Translations under genes and position numbers: made by a program
Assembly (NCBI GenBank): GCA_017458145.1
Contig: JAFTGA010000030.1
Location: 1-64,000 of the forward strand
Reading direction: 5' to 3'
DNA from: Bacteroidales bacterium
Lineage (GTDB): Bacteria; Bacteroidota; Bacteroidia; Bacteroidales; UBA932
Length of the DNA stretch: 64,000 nucleotides
In this document: positions 19,088 to 26,085 of the stretch, one piece after another
Numbering within the stretch: position 1 is the stretch's first letter
Layout: each line of letters begins with the position of its first letter
Notes under the pieces: model-generated
The model's database searches: none
Seen by the model: only the letters and a program-made list of their open reading frames with translations
Told to the model about the DNA's origin: nothing

Positions 19088-19095
19088 CAAATCTA
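19088..19095 (-). promoter_or_regulatory. Promoter -7 box TAGATTTG for fabF-fabZ
   Basis: Exact TAnnTTTG match on the minus strand, ending 48 nt upstream of the fabF ATG. Confidence 0.6.
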
Positions 19096-19151
19096 TGAGC
19101 GCGCGCGGGCGAAAAATGTGGTGAAAATCTTGTTTTGCGGGAAAATCGGCG

Positions 19152-19159
19152 TATCTTTG
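19152..19159 (+). promoter_or_regulatory. Promoter -7 box TATCTTTG for the LytTR gene
   Basis: Exact TAnnTTTG match 36 nt upstream of ATG 19196. Confidence 0.65.
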
Positions 19160-19195
19160 GGACGAAAATCAGAGAGAATACAATTCGTCCCAGCC

Positions 19196-19999
19196 ATGAA
19201 TACACAGCTCAGAATAGGCAAAAGCTACAGATCGCAGCTCCAGTACATCCTGCTGATTCCGGCCTTCTTTGCCGGGTTTTGTTTTCTCTACAACCCGTTC
19301 GGGATGCAAGAGTATTACCAGATCGGAGAGATGGGATTCGGCTTCCATTTCATCATTCTCTCCACGATTCTGATGGCCGTCTTGGCGCTCACGCGCCTTG
19401 TTTTCAGCGCGCTGTACAAGCACATTCCTTTCCTGTGGTGGCACTATACCCTCTGGTGCATCGGAGAGGTGTTCGTGTATTCCTTTTTCATGGCCCTGTA
19501 CACAACCCTGTTTTATGCCGGGGAGCACAGCTACTTCGCAGTGCTGTCCAACTGCTTCCAGTTCGCCTACCTGATTCTGATCTTCCCGTATATCTTCCTG
19601 ACCCTCATCCAGATCATCTTCAACAAGAACGCCGACCTGAACGCGGAACCGGCCGAAGCCCTGGTCAAGTTCTACGACGAGCACAAGCGGCTCAAGCTCA
19701 CCATCGACCCGTCGGCCATCGTCTGCATCCAGGCGGACTCCAACTATGTCATTATCCGCTATATGGACAATGACAGAGTCAAGGAATTCATGCTCCGGGC
19801 CTCGATGAAGAGCATCGAGCAGACGGTCGGACAGCACGGACTGGTACGCTGCCACCGCTCCTACTTCGTCAATCCCAAATATGTCAAGCTGCTCAGCCGG
19901 AACCGGGAAGGGATGATCACGGCACAGCTGCTGCATCCCGAGATGGATTCCATCCCGGTCAGCAAGCAGTTCTACAAAGAACTCTCCGAGCTGCTCTGA
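19196..19999 (+). CDS. Membrane-bound LytTR-family transcriptional regulator
   Basis: 267 residues from ATG 19196, which lies downstream of the promoter box; longer open frames start upstream of or within it. Four hydrophobic segments span about residues 15-140. A LytTR DNA-binding domain occupies about 165-265, recognisable from IQADSNYVIIRY, the RASMKSIEQ segment and CHRSYFVNPKYV. There is no receiver domain, so the four-helix membrane part probably senses the signal directly. The last 28 nt overlap the convergent GH2 gene. Targets unknown. Confidence 0.85.
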   Translation: MNTQLRIGKSYRSQLQYILLIPAFFAGFCFLYNPFGMQEYYQIGEMGFGFHFIILSTILMAVLALTRLVFSALYKHIPFLWWHYTLWCIGEVFVYSFFMALYTTLFYAGEHSYFAVLSNCFQFAYLILIFPYIFLTLIQIIFNKNADLNAEPAEALVKFYDEHKRLKLTIDPSAIVCIQADSNYVIIRYMDNDRVKEFMLRASMKSIEQTVGQHGLVRCHRSYFVNPKYVKLLSRNREGMITAQLLHPEMDSIPVSKQFYKELSELL

Positions 20000-22809
20000 C
20001 GTCCGCGTCGCTGCGGATTGCCCGGTGCGGGAACGATGCGGCCGGGCTCGTGCGTCCAGTCCGGAGCCGCACCCGAATTCGAGCCGCTGCGTTTCTGGAA
20101 TTCCCGCCACCATTCCTGGGGATCCTCGGGACGGAACAGTTCCTCCAGGTCCGCGGGCGGCGTACGTCCTTCCGGGTGGAACTGCGCGGAATTCATATAA
20201 TCGAGCAGGCTGCGGCGCAGGGCCTGCACCTCCGGACGGGCGGCAGCCTCCGCGCCTGACAGGTCCATCGAGCAGAACAGCAGACGTCCGCTTTCGCACT
20301 GTGTCTCAAATAGATACGCAAGTCTCCTGTTCTGCGTGAAATTGTCCACGGCCTCCACGATCGGGGCAGCGCCGGCCATTGTGTCGAGGTTGATGGCACG
20401 CGCGTGCAAGGTCAGCCACCACCACTGCCAGTCACTGTGCATCGCCGTCGGGAAGCCGGACAAGGCCGGATGGGAAGGATCGCACAGGAGTCCCATCGTC
20501 CCGGCCTCGCGGGGGAAGAATACCGGACTCCAGAACACGGGGACGAACTTGCCTTTTTCTCCCCGGACCGCCGCCGGCTCCGGATTGAGCAGCACCGTCC
20601 CGCCTTGCCGCAACACCGGAAGCGCCTCCTTGAATGTGCGGGCAATCGTCACTTCTCCCGGATCGTCCTCCCCTTCGGCCGGATAGACCCAGACAGACCA
20701 GCTGTTGCTCCAGGGCGTTCCCTCCAGGCCCACGGTGAGCGAAAGGCGGCGGGGCTCCCGGATACCGGCCAGATCAGCGCGGATGCGATCCGTCAGGACC
20801 GCATTGCCGCCCGTGGGGATTTCCTCGTTCTCAAAGACGCCCTCGGCGACGGTCATTTCCCCGTCCTTCAGGCTCCAGACCACGTTGGCCTGCAGGTCTT
20901 CGGGTCCGTAATTGGCAATTTCCACCCCGGCTGAGAAAAGCTCGTCGCCCGTCCACCAGGGCTTGCTGAAACGCACCAGGGGCGTCACGGGGGCGCAGGC
21001 CTGCCGGAACCACGCCTCGCTGACCAGGCCCTTGTTGTCCCAGAAGGCATCCACCAGGCCGACCAGCGCCGTGGACTGTCCGCTGAAGTCCTGCAGACCG
21101 AGCAGCTGGAAACCGCTCAGGCGCGGCGTCTTGAGCGCCCGCTCAATCTCCTCCTTGTACAGGATCGCACCGAGCCGGCCGGAAGCCATCGTCCAGTCTT
21201 CCGCCTTGTCCAGCATCCCTTTGGATTCCAGAATGTTGCGGACGCCCTTGAAATTGAGCGGTTCCAGCACGCCGGTGTATTTGTCAATCTCGGACAGGTG
21301 CGGGAACACCGAATACTGCCCGATCTCGTGGGAGATCAGCGGCACGTCGAAATCTGCCGTGTACGGAGCGTAGTCCCGGGTAAAATCCGGCGACTCCGAC
21401 CCCAGGTAGTCCTGGCCGCGGATCTGGCCCAGGTAGGTCCGGGAGGCCACCATGAACTGGTCCTCCGGCTCGGGATAGCCTTTGTGGCCGACGCCCATCG
21501 AATACGACGAATTCGCATACAGATGACGCGGATCCGCTTCCTTCATATAGCGGACCATCGCATTGAGCCAGTCGTAGCCGCGGTCCAGTTCGTTTCCGCA
21601 GGTGAGCATGCAGAAAGAAGGATGGTTGCCGTAGGCCGCGATGATGCGGTCGTACTCGGCCTTGAGGAAGCTGTCGATATCCTCCTCCCCGATGTTGCGT
21701 GCCCAATCGGGCAGTTCCACCTGCAGGTAGAGTCCCATCCGGTCCGCCACGCGGAAAGCGGCGTCCGGCGGGCACCAGGAGTGGAAACGGATATGGTTCA
21801 GGCCCCACTCCCGGCAGACGCCAAACTCTTTCTCCCAGCCCGCTTCATCGAGGGGCGGCGTGCCCGTCAGCGGATAGATGCAGCAGTTCAGCGTGCCCCG
21901 CAGGAAAATGCGTCTTCCGTTGACTTCGATATGGTCTCCCGCGCGCCGGAAATCGCGCAGGCCGTAACGGACCGTGCGGCTGTCCGCCCCGCAACGGACA
22001 GCGAGCGTGTGCAGATTCGGGGAGAACTCATCCCAAAGCGGCGCGTCGCGGCCCAGTTCCAGCAGGTACTCGACCGCCGTCGTATCCCCCTGCAGGGACG
22101 CCTCCTGACGATGCGTCTTCCCGCCCGACCGGTACTCCAGCGTGGCGGAAGCCGCCGCCGGGGCGTGACGCACCAGCAGCGTGCGCACACGGGCCGTCCG
22201 GGCCGCGGCATCGGGATAGACATCCACCTGCGCAATCTCCACCGGCTCAAGCGCCGTCAGGGACATCTCCCCGAGCACGCCGTTCCAGATAATCTGGGTA
22301 TCGTTGGTATAGGCGTGGGCCAGCAGCGAAGGGTTCAGCACATAGCGCTGGCGGTTGTCGATGCGGAGCAGCATGGTATGCCGGCCGGCGGAAAGGCCGT
22401 CCGGGATCAGATAACGGTGCGGCGTGGTCAGACTCTCCTCCGCACCGGCCAGAGGCATGCCGTCCACCCAGACGCTGCTCTGCCAGAGCACCCGCTCGAG
22501 CTGGAGCGAGAGCGGCTTGCCCGCCATCCCCTTAGGGATCTCGAATTCGCGCTTGTAGAAAGCAGCTCCCAGGAAGGAATGCTTGCGCGTCAGTCGCTTG
22601 ATCTGTTCACCGATAATGGCCGGCTCCAGCGTGTTGGGAACGCCCAGCGCAGCATCGTCGGTCGTGCCGGGAAGGGAGATGGACTGGAATGTCGCCAGGC
22701 TGTCCAGGCTCACCTGCCAGGTGCCGGACAAATCCACCGTGCGCTGCCGCGTACAGGACGCGGCCAGCAGCAGGCCGGCGGACCCAAGGAAGAAGAGGAT
22801 GCGTTTCAT
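19972..22809 (-). CDS. GH2-family glycoside hydrolase, lipoprotein
   Basis: 945 residues from ATG 22809, 7 nt after a promoter box. Lipoprotein signal MKRILFFLGSAGLLLAASC. A GH2 sugar-binding jelly roll and Ig-like domain lead to a TIM barrel with the acid/base Glu in LTCGNELDRGYD. A likely nucleophile Glu is in LISHEIGQYS. A long C-terminal Ig-like region of about 300 residues follows. Specificity (galactosidase, glucuronidase or another beta-glycosidase) cannot be set by eye; the barrel differs clearly from the LacZ-type gene at 10469-13429. It is divergent from the manC-like gene and overlaps the LytTR gene at the 3' end. Confidence 0.85.
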   Translation of the reverse strand: MKRILFFLGSAGLLLAASCTRQRTVDLSGTWQVSLDSLATFQSISLPGTTDDAALGVPNTLEPAIIGEQIKRLTRKHSFLGAAFYKREFEIPKGMAGKPLSLQLERVLWQSSVWVDGMPLAGAEESLTTPHRYLIPDGLSAGRHTMLLRIDNRQRYVLNPSLLAHAYTNDTQIIWNGVLGEMSLTALEPVEIAQVDVYPDAAARTARVRTLLVRHAPAAASATLEYRSGGKTHRQEASLQGDTTAVEYLLELGRDAPLWDEFSPNLHTLAVRCGADSRTVRYGLRDFRRAGDHIEVNGRRIFLRGTLNCCIYPLTGTPPLDEAGWEKEFGVCREWGLNHIRFHSWCPPDAAFRVADRMGLYLQVELPDWARNIGEEDIDSFLKAEYDRIIAAYGNHPSFCMLTCGNELDRGYDWLNAMVRYMKEADPRHLYANSSYSMGVGHKGYPEPEDQFMVASRTYLGQIRGQDYLGSESPDFTRDYAPYTADFDVPLISHEIGQYSVFPHLSEIDKYTGVLEPLNFKGVRNILESKGMLDKAEDWTMASGRLGAILYKEEIERALKTPRLSGFQLLGLQDFSGQSTALVGLVDAFWDNKGLVSEAWFRQACAPVTPLVRFSKPWWTGDELFSAGVEIANYGPEDLQANVVWSLKDGEMTVAEGVFENEEIPTGGNAVLTDRIRADLAGIREPRRLSLTVGLEGTPWSNSWSVWVYPAEGEDDPGEVTIARTFKEALPVLRQGGTVLLNPEPAAVRGEKGKFVPVFWSPVFFPREAGTMGLLCDPSHPALSGFPTAMHSDWQWWWLTLHARAINLDTMAGAAPIVEAVDNFTQNRRLAYLFETQCESGRLLFCSMDLSGAEAAARPEVQALRRSLLDYMNSAQFHPEGRTPPADLEELFRPEDPQEWWREFQKRSGSNSGAAPDWTHEPGRIVPAPGNPQRRGRQSSSESSL

Positions 22810-22816
22810 ATGAAGC

Positions 22817-22824
22817 CAAAGATA
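22817..22824 (-). promoter_or_regulatory. Promoter -7 box TATCTTTG for the GH2 lipoprotein gene
   Basis: Exact TAnnTTTG match only 7 nt before the ATG at 22809, implying a leaderless or nearly leaderless mRNA. Confidence 0.65.
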
Positions 22825-22847
22825 ACACTTTTTTACACGAAAATGCC

Positions 22848-22855
22848 TATCTTTG
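22848..22855 (+). promoter_or_regulatory. Promoter -7 box TATCTTTG for the manC-like gene
   Basis: Exact TAnnTTTG match 8 nt before ATG 22864, back-to-back with the divergent box at 22817-22824. Confidence 0.65.
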
Positions 22856-22863
22856 GACTTGAT

Positions 22864-23718
22864 ATGAAGAACACCCATATTGTTATCATGGCAGGAGGGG
22901 TCGGCAGCCGGCTCTATCCCGTCAGCACACCCGAACACCCGAAGCAGTTCATCGACCTGCTCGACTGCGGCAAGACCCTGATCCAGTTGACCTACGAGCG
23001 TTTCCGCGCAGTGGACGCGCAGGCGCAGTTCTGGGTCGTCACCTCCGCACACTATATCCACTTCGTCCGCGAGCAGCTGCCCGGCATCCCCGAAGACCAG
23101 ATCCTCGCCGAGCCGGAAGCCCGCAACACGGCTCCCTGCATCGCGCTCGCCTGCTGGAAGATCCGCCGCAAAGATCCGAAGGCCAACATCGTCGTCTCCC
23201 CGGCCGATGCCTATGTGCCTGACTGCCAAGCCTTCGCCGCAACCATGCGCACCGCGCTCAGCTTCACGGCCGACCGCCCGGCGATCGTGTGCGTGGGGAT
23301 TGAGCCCGACTCGCCGCACACCGGCTATGGCTACATCCATGCCCCCGGCGCCACGGACGGCGTGACCAAGGTCGCCACCTTCAAGGAGAAGCCCTCGCGG
23401 GAAGTCGCAGAGCGCTACCTCGCCGAAGGCGGTTACTACTGGAACGCCGGCATCTTCGCCTGGAACATCGACACCATCGAGGCCGAACTGCGCCGCCACG
23501 CCCCGCAGATTTGCGGCGTGATGGACGAACTTGCCCCCGCGCTCTGCACCCCGGCCGAGGAGTCCGAACTGGTCCGGCTCTTCCCTACCTGCGAAAAGAT
23601 CTCGATCGACTATGCCGTGATGGAGAAGTCCTCCGAAGTCTATATGATCCCCGGCCGCTGGGCCTGGAGCGATCTCGGGAGCTTCGAAGCCATCGAAAAA
23701 ATAACCGGAAAAAGTTGA
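22864..23718 (+). CDS. Mannose-1-phosphate guanylyltransferase-like nucleotidyltransferase
   Basis: 284 residues from ATG 22864. The nucleotidyl transferase signature IMAGGVGSRLYPVS lies at residues 8-21. HPKQF, the EPEARNTAPCIALA segment, a SPADAY metal-site motif, GYGYI, FKEKPS and WNAGIF follow, all typical of ManC enzymes that make GDP-mannose from mannose-1-P and GTP. The chain ends soon after ISIDYAVMEKS and WSDLGSF and lacks the extra C-terminal beta-helix segment of longer (about 350 aa) ManC proteins. The product would feed capsule, O-antigen or glycoprotein synthesis. Followed by the tRNA-Lys pair. Confidence 0.85.
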   Translation: MKNTHIVIMAGGVGSRLYPVSTPEHPKQFIDLLDCGKTLIQLTYERFRAVDAQAQFWVVTSAHYIHFVREQLPGIPEDQILAEPEARNTAPCIALACWKIRRKDPKANIVVSPADAYVPDCQAFAATMRTALSFTADRPAIVCVGIEPDSPHTGYGYIHAPGATDGVTKVATFKEKPSREVAERYLAEGGYYWNAGIFAWNIDTIEAELRRHAPQICGVMDELAPALCTPAEESELVRLFPTCEKISIDYAVMEKSSEVYMIPGRWAWSDLGSFEAIEKITGKS

Positions 23719-23748
23719 AATAAATTTGGAGATTTCGAAAGAAAGGCA

Positions 23749-23756
23749 TACCTTTG
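23749..23756 (+). promoter_or_regulatory. Promoter -7 box TACCTTTG for the tRNA-Lys genes
   Basis: Exact TAnnTTTG match 16 nt upstream of the first tRNA. Another match (TAAATTTG) lies at 23721-23728. Confidence 0.6.
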
Positions 23757-23772
23757 CAATCCCAAAACGGAG

Positions 23773-23845
23773 GACTCGTTAGCTCAGTTGGTAGAGCACA
23801 ACACTTTTAATGTTGGGGTCTCGGGTTCGAGCCCCGAACGGGTCA
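23773..23845 (+). tRNA. tRNA-Lys (anticodon UUU)
   Basis: Cloverleaf: acceptor 5' GACTCGT pairs with ACGGGTC at the 3' end. The D arm is TAGCTCAGTTGGTAGAGCA. The anticodon stem CAACA/TGTTG carries loop CTTTTAA, giving anticodon UUU. The T arm contains GGTTCGAGCC. The discriminator is A, and CCA is not encoded. Confidence 0.95.
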
Positions 23846-23877
23846 CAAAAGTGAAACGAGTTTTCGTTTGAAATACT

Positions 23878-23950
23878 GCTTCCTTAGCTCAGTTGGTAGA
23901 GCACCTGACTCTTAATCAGGGTGTCTAGGGTTCGAGCCCCTAAGGGAGCA
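23878..23950 (+). tRNA. tRNA-Lys (anticodon CUU)
   Basis: Acceptor GCTTCCT pairs with AGGGAGC. The anticodon arm CTGA-CTCTTAA-TCAG gives anticodon CUU, and the T arm contains GGTTCGAGCC. A CCA follows directly in the DNA (23951-23953). It lies 32 nt after tRNA-Lys(UUU), probably on one transcript; together they read both lysine codons. Confidence 0.95.
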
Positions 23951-23997
23951 CCAAGAAGGCCTCGCAGAAGTATCTGTGAGGCCTTCTTGGTGCTCCC
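23944..23997 (+). terminator. Long hairpin that includes the 3' end of tRNA-Lys(CUU)
   Basis: The tRNA 3' end plus following bases (GGGAGCACCAAGAAGGCC onwards) is repeated in inverted form as GGCCTTCTTGGTGCTCCC ending at 23997. The stem is about 25 bp with one G-T pair and a 4-nt loop. It would compete with the acceptor stem until the RNA is processed, and it is the likely transcription end of the tRNA unit, although no U-tract follows. Confidence 0.6.
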
Positions 23998-24008
23998 CGG
24001 TCCCCTAT

Positions 24009-24057
24009 GACCGAGGGGGCGTTCCCCCTCGGGCTCCCCTGCGTCGCTCCGCTCCGA
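24009..24057 (+). repeat. Palindromic repeat family R2, copy A
   Basis: CCGAGGGGG (24011-24019), loop CGTT and CCCCCTCGG (24024-24032) form a hairpin. The conserved tail CCCCTGCGTCGCT follows. The same hairpin, loop and tail occur in inverse orientation at 55596-55640. Confidence 0.7.
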
Positions 24058-24100
24058 TCTGCCTCTCAACGATGCCGGGGAAATCCAAGAGACGGGCTGG

Positions 24101-24240
24101 ACAGATTTACAAAAAATCGTCATCAGTGGCCTTGTGGCTGTAAATCTCCCCTGGGAAAAGTGCGAAAGCAGGCCAAACCCGGGAGAGTTCTACACTTGGA
24201 TCCACGCAGAAAGGCACTTTCGTGTAAATCTGTTTCCAAA
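24101..24240. repeat. Intergenic repeat family R1, copy A (about 135 bp)
   Basis: It is homologous over its length to 30561-30700, by eye about 70 percent identical. The landmarks are shared and in the same order: GATTTACA at 24104, TGTAAATCTCCCC at about 24140, a GGGAG block, CGCAGAAAG, and TTTCGTGTAAATCTGTTT at the end. GATTTACA and TGTAAATC can pair as a stem. A minus-strand reading frame also shows some similarity between copies (TDLHE, FLRG, GDLQP). Confidence 0.75.
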
Positions 24241-24724
24241 ACGATCCGGATGCACCCGGGCGGACACAAGGAATTCATTTCCGTAAGCCGGATGGTTTTT
24301 ACAATTACTATGTGGTGACCGTCTTGACCTGGACAAGTTCGATGACCTTCCTGTTTTCCGCAACAGGACATCCATTTCAGCAGGAAGCTGAGATGATGTC
24401 GAGGAGTTCGGTGACTTCTGGCGGCTCCTTGGTGTGGAGAATCCCGTTTTGAGGGCGCGTTCGCCACAGCAAGAACGAGAAAGACAAGCGATGATGCTTT
24501 CAGACCAAGGCCCCTGGGGTAAGATAGATTTGGCACAGGGCTGATATCAATAGTAAAGGACAAGACCATCCCCGTAAAGGGATCAACCTTGTCCTTTTGA
24601 AAACCAACATTTTTCTAATCCTGCATCGTTAGAAAAAAGGAGTTGTCATTATGGCACCCTATACAATTCGGACAAAAGCCGGGAGTGTCATCGATAAGCC
24701 CTATGCGGAAACGCCGGCTACAGT
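24241..24724. other. Low-information intergenic region with hairpins, no convincing protein gene
   Basis: No open frame here looks like a protein: the candidates are short, low in complexity and without recognisable motifs. The composition is less GC-rich than the neighbours. A TAGATTTG box (24525-24532) precedes two strong hairpins at 24555-24597 and 24610-24637. The region may be the remnant of an insertion next to the tRNA genes, but I found no integrase, direct repeat of the tRNA end or other mobile marker. Confidence 0.5.
24539..24640 (+). ncRNA. Candidate small RNA with two terminator-like hairpins
   Basis: It would start just after the TAGATTTG box at 24525-24532. Hairpin 1 pairs AAAGGACAAG (24555-24564) with CTTGTCCTTT (24588-24597) and contains a nested ATCCC/GGGAT stem. 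Hairpin 2 pairs TTTTTCTAA (24610-24618) with TTAGAAAAA (24629-24637). No homologue is recognised; the call rests on promoter and structure only. Confidence 0.3.
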
Positions 24725-25576
24725 CTATTTGTTCAGCGCCGGGAGATTGATCATCATTCCGCCGTTGCCGGAGGTGACCGTCGGGAGTTCGCCGTTCCAC
24801 TTCTCGATCCAGTCTTCCTGGATGATGAGCGGGCTCAGGGAGGCGGAGATGGTGCGGTTGTAATAGGCTTCGGCGTCGGCCTTGACGCGGGTGGCCTCGG
24901 CCTCGCCCTTCGCCTTGGCAATGGCGATCTGGGCGTTCGCCTCGGCCTGCTTGACCAGGTTTTCGGCCTTCAGGGCCTCCTGGATGGCCTGGTTCTTGGC
25001 TTCGATGGCGGCGCTCAGGGACTGCGGCGGAGTGATCTGCGAGGTAAACTCCTGCACACGGAAGCCCTCGTCGCCGAGACTCTTGTCGAGCATGCTCCGC
25101 ACTTCGGACTCGAACTTGGCGCGGTTGGCCATCAGTTCGTCGGAGGTGTAGTTGTTGGCCGAGATGCGGTAGGCGTCATAGATGCAGGTGCGGATGTACC
25201 CCATCTCGATCTCGCGCAGGGACTTGCGGTATTTGTTGAACACGTGGGCTGCCCGCGAGCGCTCCAGCTGGTAGGCCATCATCGGGTCCATCGTGAAGGT
25301 GGCGGCGTCCTTGGTCGTGACCGTGAACGGATCGTAGTTCACCCGCTGGATGAATACCGGATAGGTAAACACCCGGGTCGTGATCGGGTTGTAGAAGGTC
25401 AGGCCGGACACCTGCGTGGAGACGAGTTCGCCCTGGTCCGTCAGGGAGAACTTCTTGAATTTGATGCCGATCTCGGAGTTGTCCACCATCTTCGTGCAAC
25501 AGGCGAAGAAGAGGATGAAGGCCAGCACGCACAGGCCCAGAATGGTGTAGAGTTTCGCTTTCTTCATCTTTTTCAT
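24725..25576 (-). CDS. SPFH/band-7 (prohibitin-like) membrane protein
   Basis: 283 residues from ATG 25576 (ATG 25567 is an equal alternative; the open frame before it contains the promoter). One N-terminal membrane segment (about 9-28, ending FFACCTK) is followed by a band-7 domain. Then a long Ala/Glu/Lys coiled coil (about 190-245) follows, rich in EAKNQAIQEALKAEN and KAKGEAEATRVKADAEA motifs, typical of prohibitin/HflC-type proteins. Such proteins form ring or lattice assemblies at the membrane. The gene stands alone, divergent from the next gene. Confidence 0.88.
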   Translation of the reverse strand: MKKMKKAKLYTILGLCVLAFILFFACCTKMVDNSEIGIKFKKFSLTDQGELVSTQVSGLTFYNPITTRVFTYPVFIQRVNYDPFTVTTKDAATFTMDPMMAYQLERSRAAHVFNKYRKSLREIEMGYIRTCIYDAYRISANNYTSDELMANRAKFESEVRSMLDKSLGDEGFRVQEFTSQITPPQSLSAAIEAKNQAIQEALKAENLVKQAEANAQIAIAKAKGEAEATRVKADAEAYYNRTISASLSPLIIQEDWIEKWNGELPTVTSGNGGMMINLPALNK

Positions 25577-25591
25577 CTTATATTCCAAAAA

Positions 25592-25599
25592 CAAATATA
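25592..25599 (-). promoter_or_regulatory. Promoter -7 box TATATTTG for the SPFH gene
   Basis: Exact TAnnTTTG match on the minus strand, 15 nt from ATG 25576. Confidence 0.65.
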
Positions 25600-25611
25600 C
25601 ATAAGAATTGT

Positions 25612-25619
25612 TATATTTG
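25612..25619 (+). promoter_or_regulatory. Promoter -7 box TATATTTG for the 25651-30421 gene group
   Basis: Exact TAnnTTTG match 31 nt before ATG 25651, back-to-back with the SPFH promoter. Genes 25651 to 30421 follow with gaps of 3, -1 and 2 nt. Confidence 0.65.
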
Positions 25620-25650
25620 TAAAATAGTATAATCGAAAAAGACATCCATT

Positions 25651-26082
25651 ATGTCAACCAAAGGAAAAATCATTACCTGGATCGTTGCCGTCCTGCTGGT
25701 GGCCGGAGCCGTGATCTGCTACTTCAAGTTCTTCTTCGTGTTCGGCGAAGGCGTCAAGGCCGGCGAACTCAATCAGATCGTCTACAAGGGCTGGGTCTGG
25801 AAGACCTACGAAGGCCGGCTGATCCAGACGGGATTCAAGTCCGGCGGCAAGACCGGAAGCAGCCTGCAGTCCAACGAGTTCAATTTCTCCGTTGTCAGCA
25901 AGAGCATTGCCGACTCGCTGATGCTCTGCAGCGGCAAGAACGTCGAACTGCATTATAAGGAATACAACGGGATGCTCCCCTGGCGCGGAATGCAGCGCTA
26001 CGTCGTGGACAAGATCGTGTCCGTCTCCGCTGCCGCCGGTACCACGGAAATCCCGATCATCACCGGCGGCGAATCCATCTAG
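25651..26082 (+). CDS. Conserved membrane-anchored protein of unknown function
   Basis: 143 residues with one N-terminal transmembrane segment (ITWIVAVLLVAGAVICYF). A small beta-rich domain follows with a repeated-type pattern: KAGELNQIVYKGWVWKTYEG, GSLQSNEFNFSV-like text and LELHYKEYNG-like text. From memory this resembles a family widespread in Bacteroidota that databases have sometimes labelled as 6-phosphogluconate dehydrogenase. No dehydrogenase fold is visible here, so that name should not be used. First gene of a four-gene run. Confidence 0.75.
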   Translation: MSTKGKIITWIVAVLLVAGAVICYFKFFFVFGEGVKAGELNQIVYKGWVWKTYEGRLIQTGFKSGGKTGSSLQSNEFNFSVVSKSIADSLMLCSGKNVELHYKEYNGMLPWRGMQRYVVDKIVSVSAAAGTTEIPIITGGESI

Positions 26083-26085
26083 CCT

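Noticed and set aside
21298..22863. Upstream extension of the manC-like reading frame
   Set aside because: It runs antisense through the GH2 lipoprotein gene and the promoter at 22848-22855; the conserved N-terminus begins at ATG 22864.
24123..24569. 148-codon minus-strand open frame behind the tRNA-Lys genes
   Set aside because: No known motif and it includes repeat R1. The similarity of its C-terminal part to another frame at 30525-30800 is explained by the DNA repeat. Kept as a caveat in the R1 finding.
23951..24724. Genomic island or prophage integrated at tRNA-Lys
   Set aside because: Composition and lack of genes hinted at it, but there is no integrase, no direct repeat of the tRNA 3' end and no mobile genes.
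25651..26082. 6-phosphogluconate dehydrogenase label for the 143-residue protein
   Set aside because: No Rossmann motif, too short, and a membrane anchor with a small beta domain; the name appears to be an annotation error in this family.
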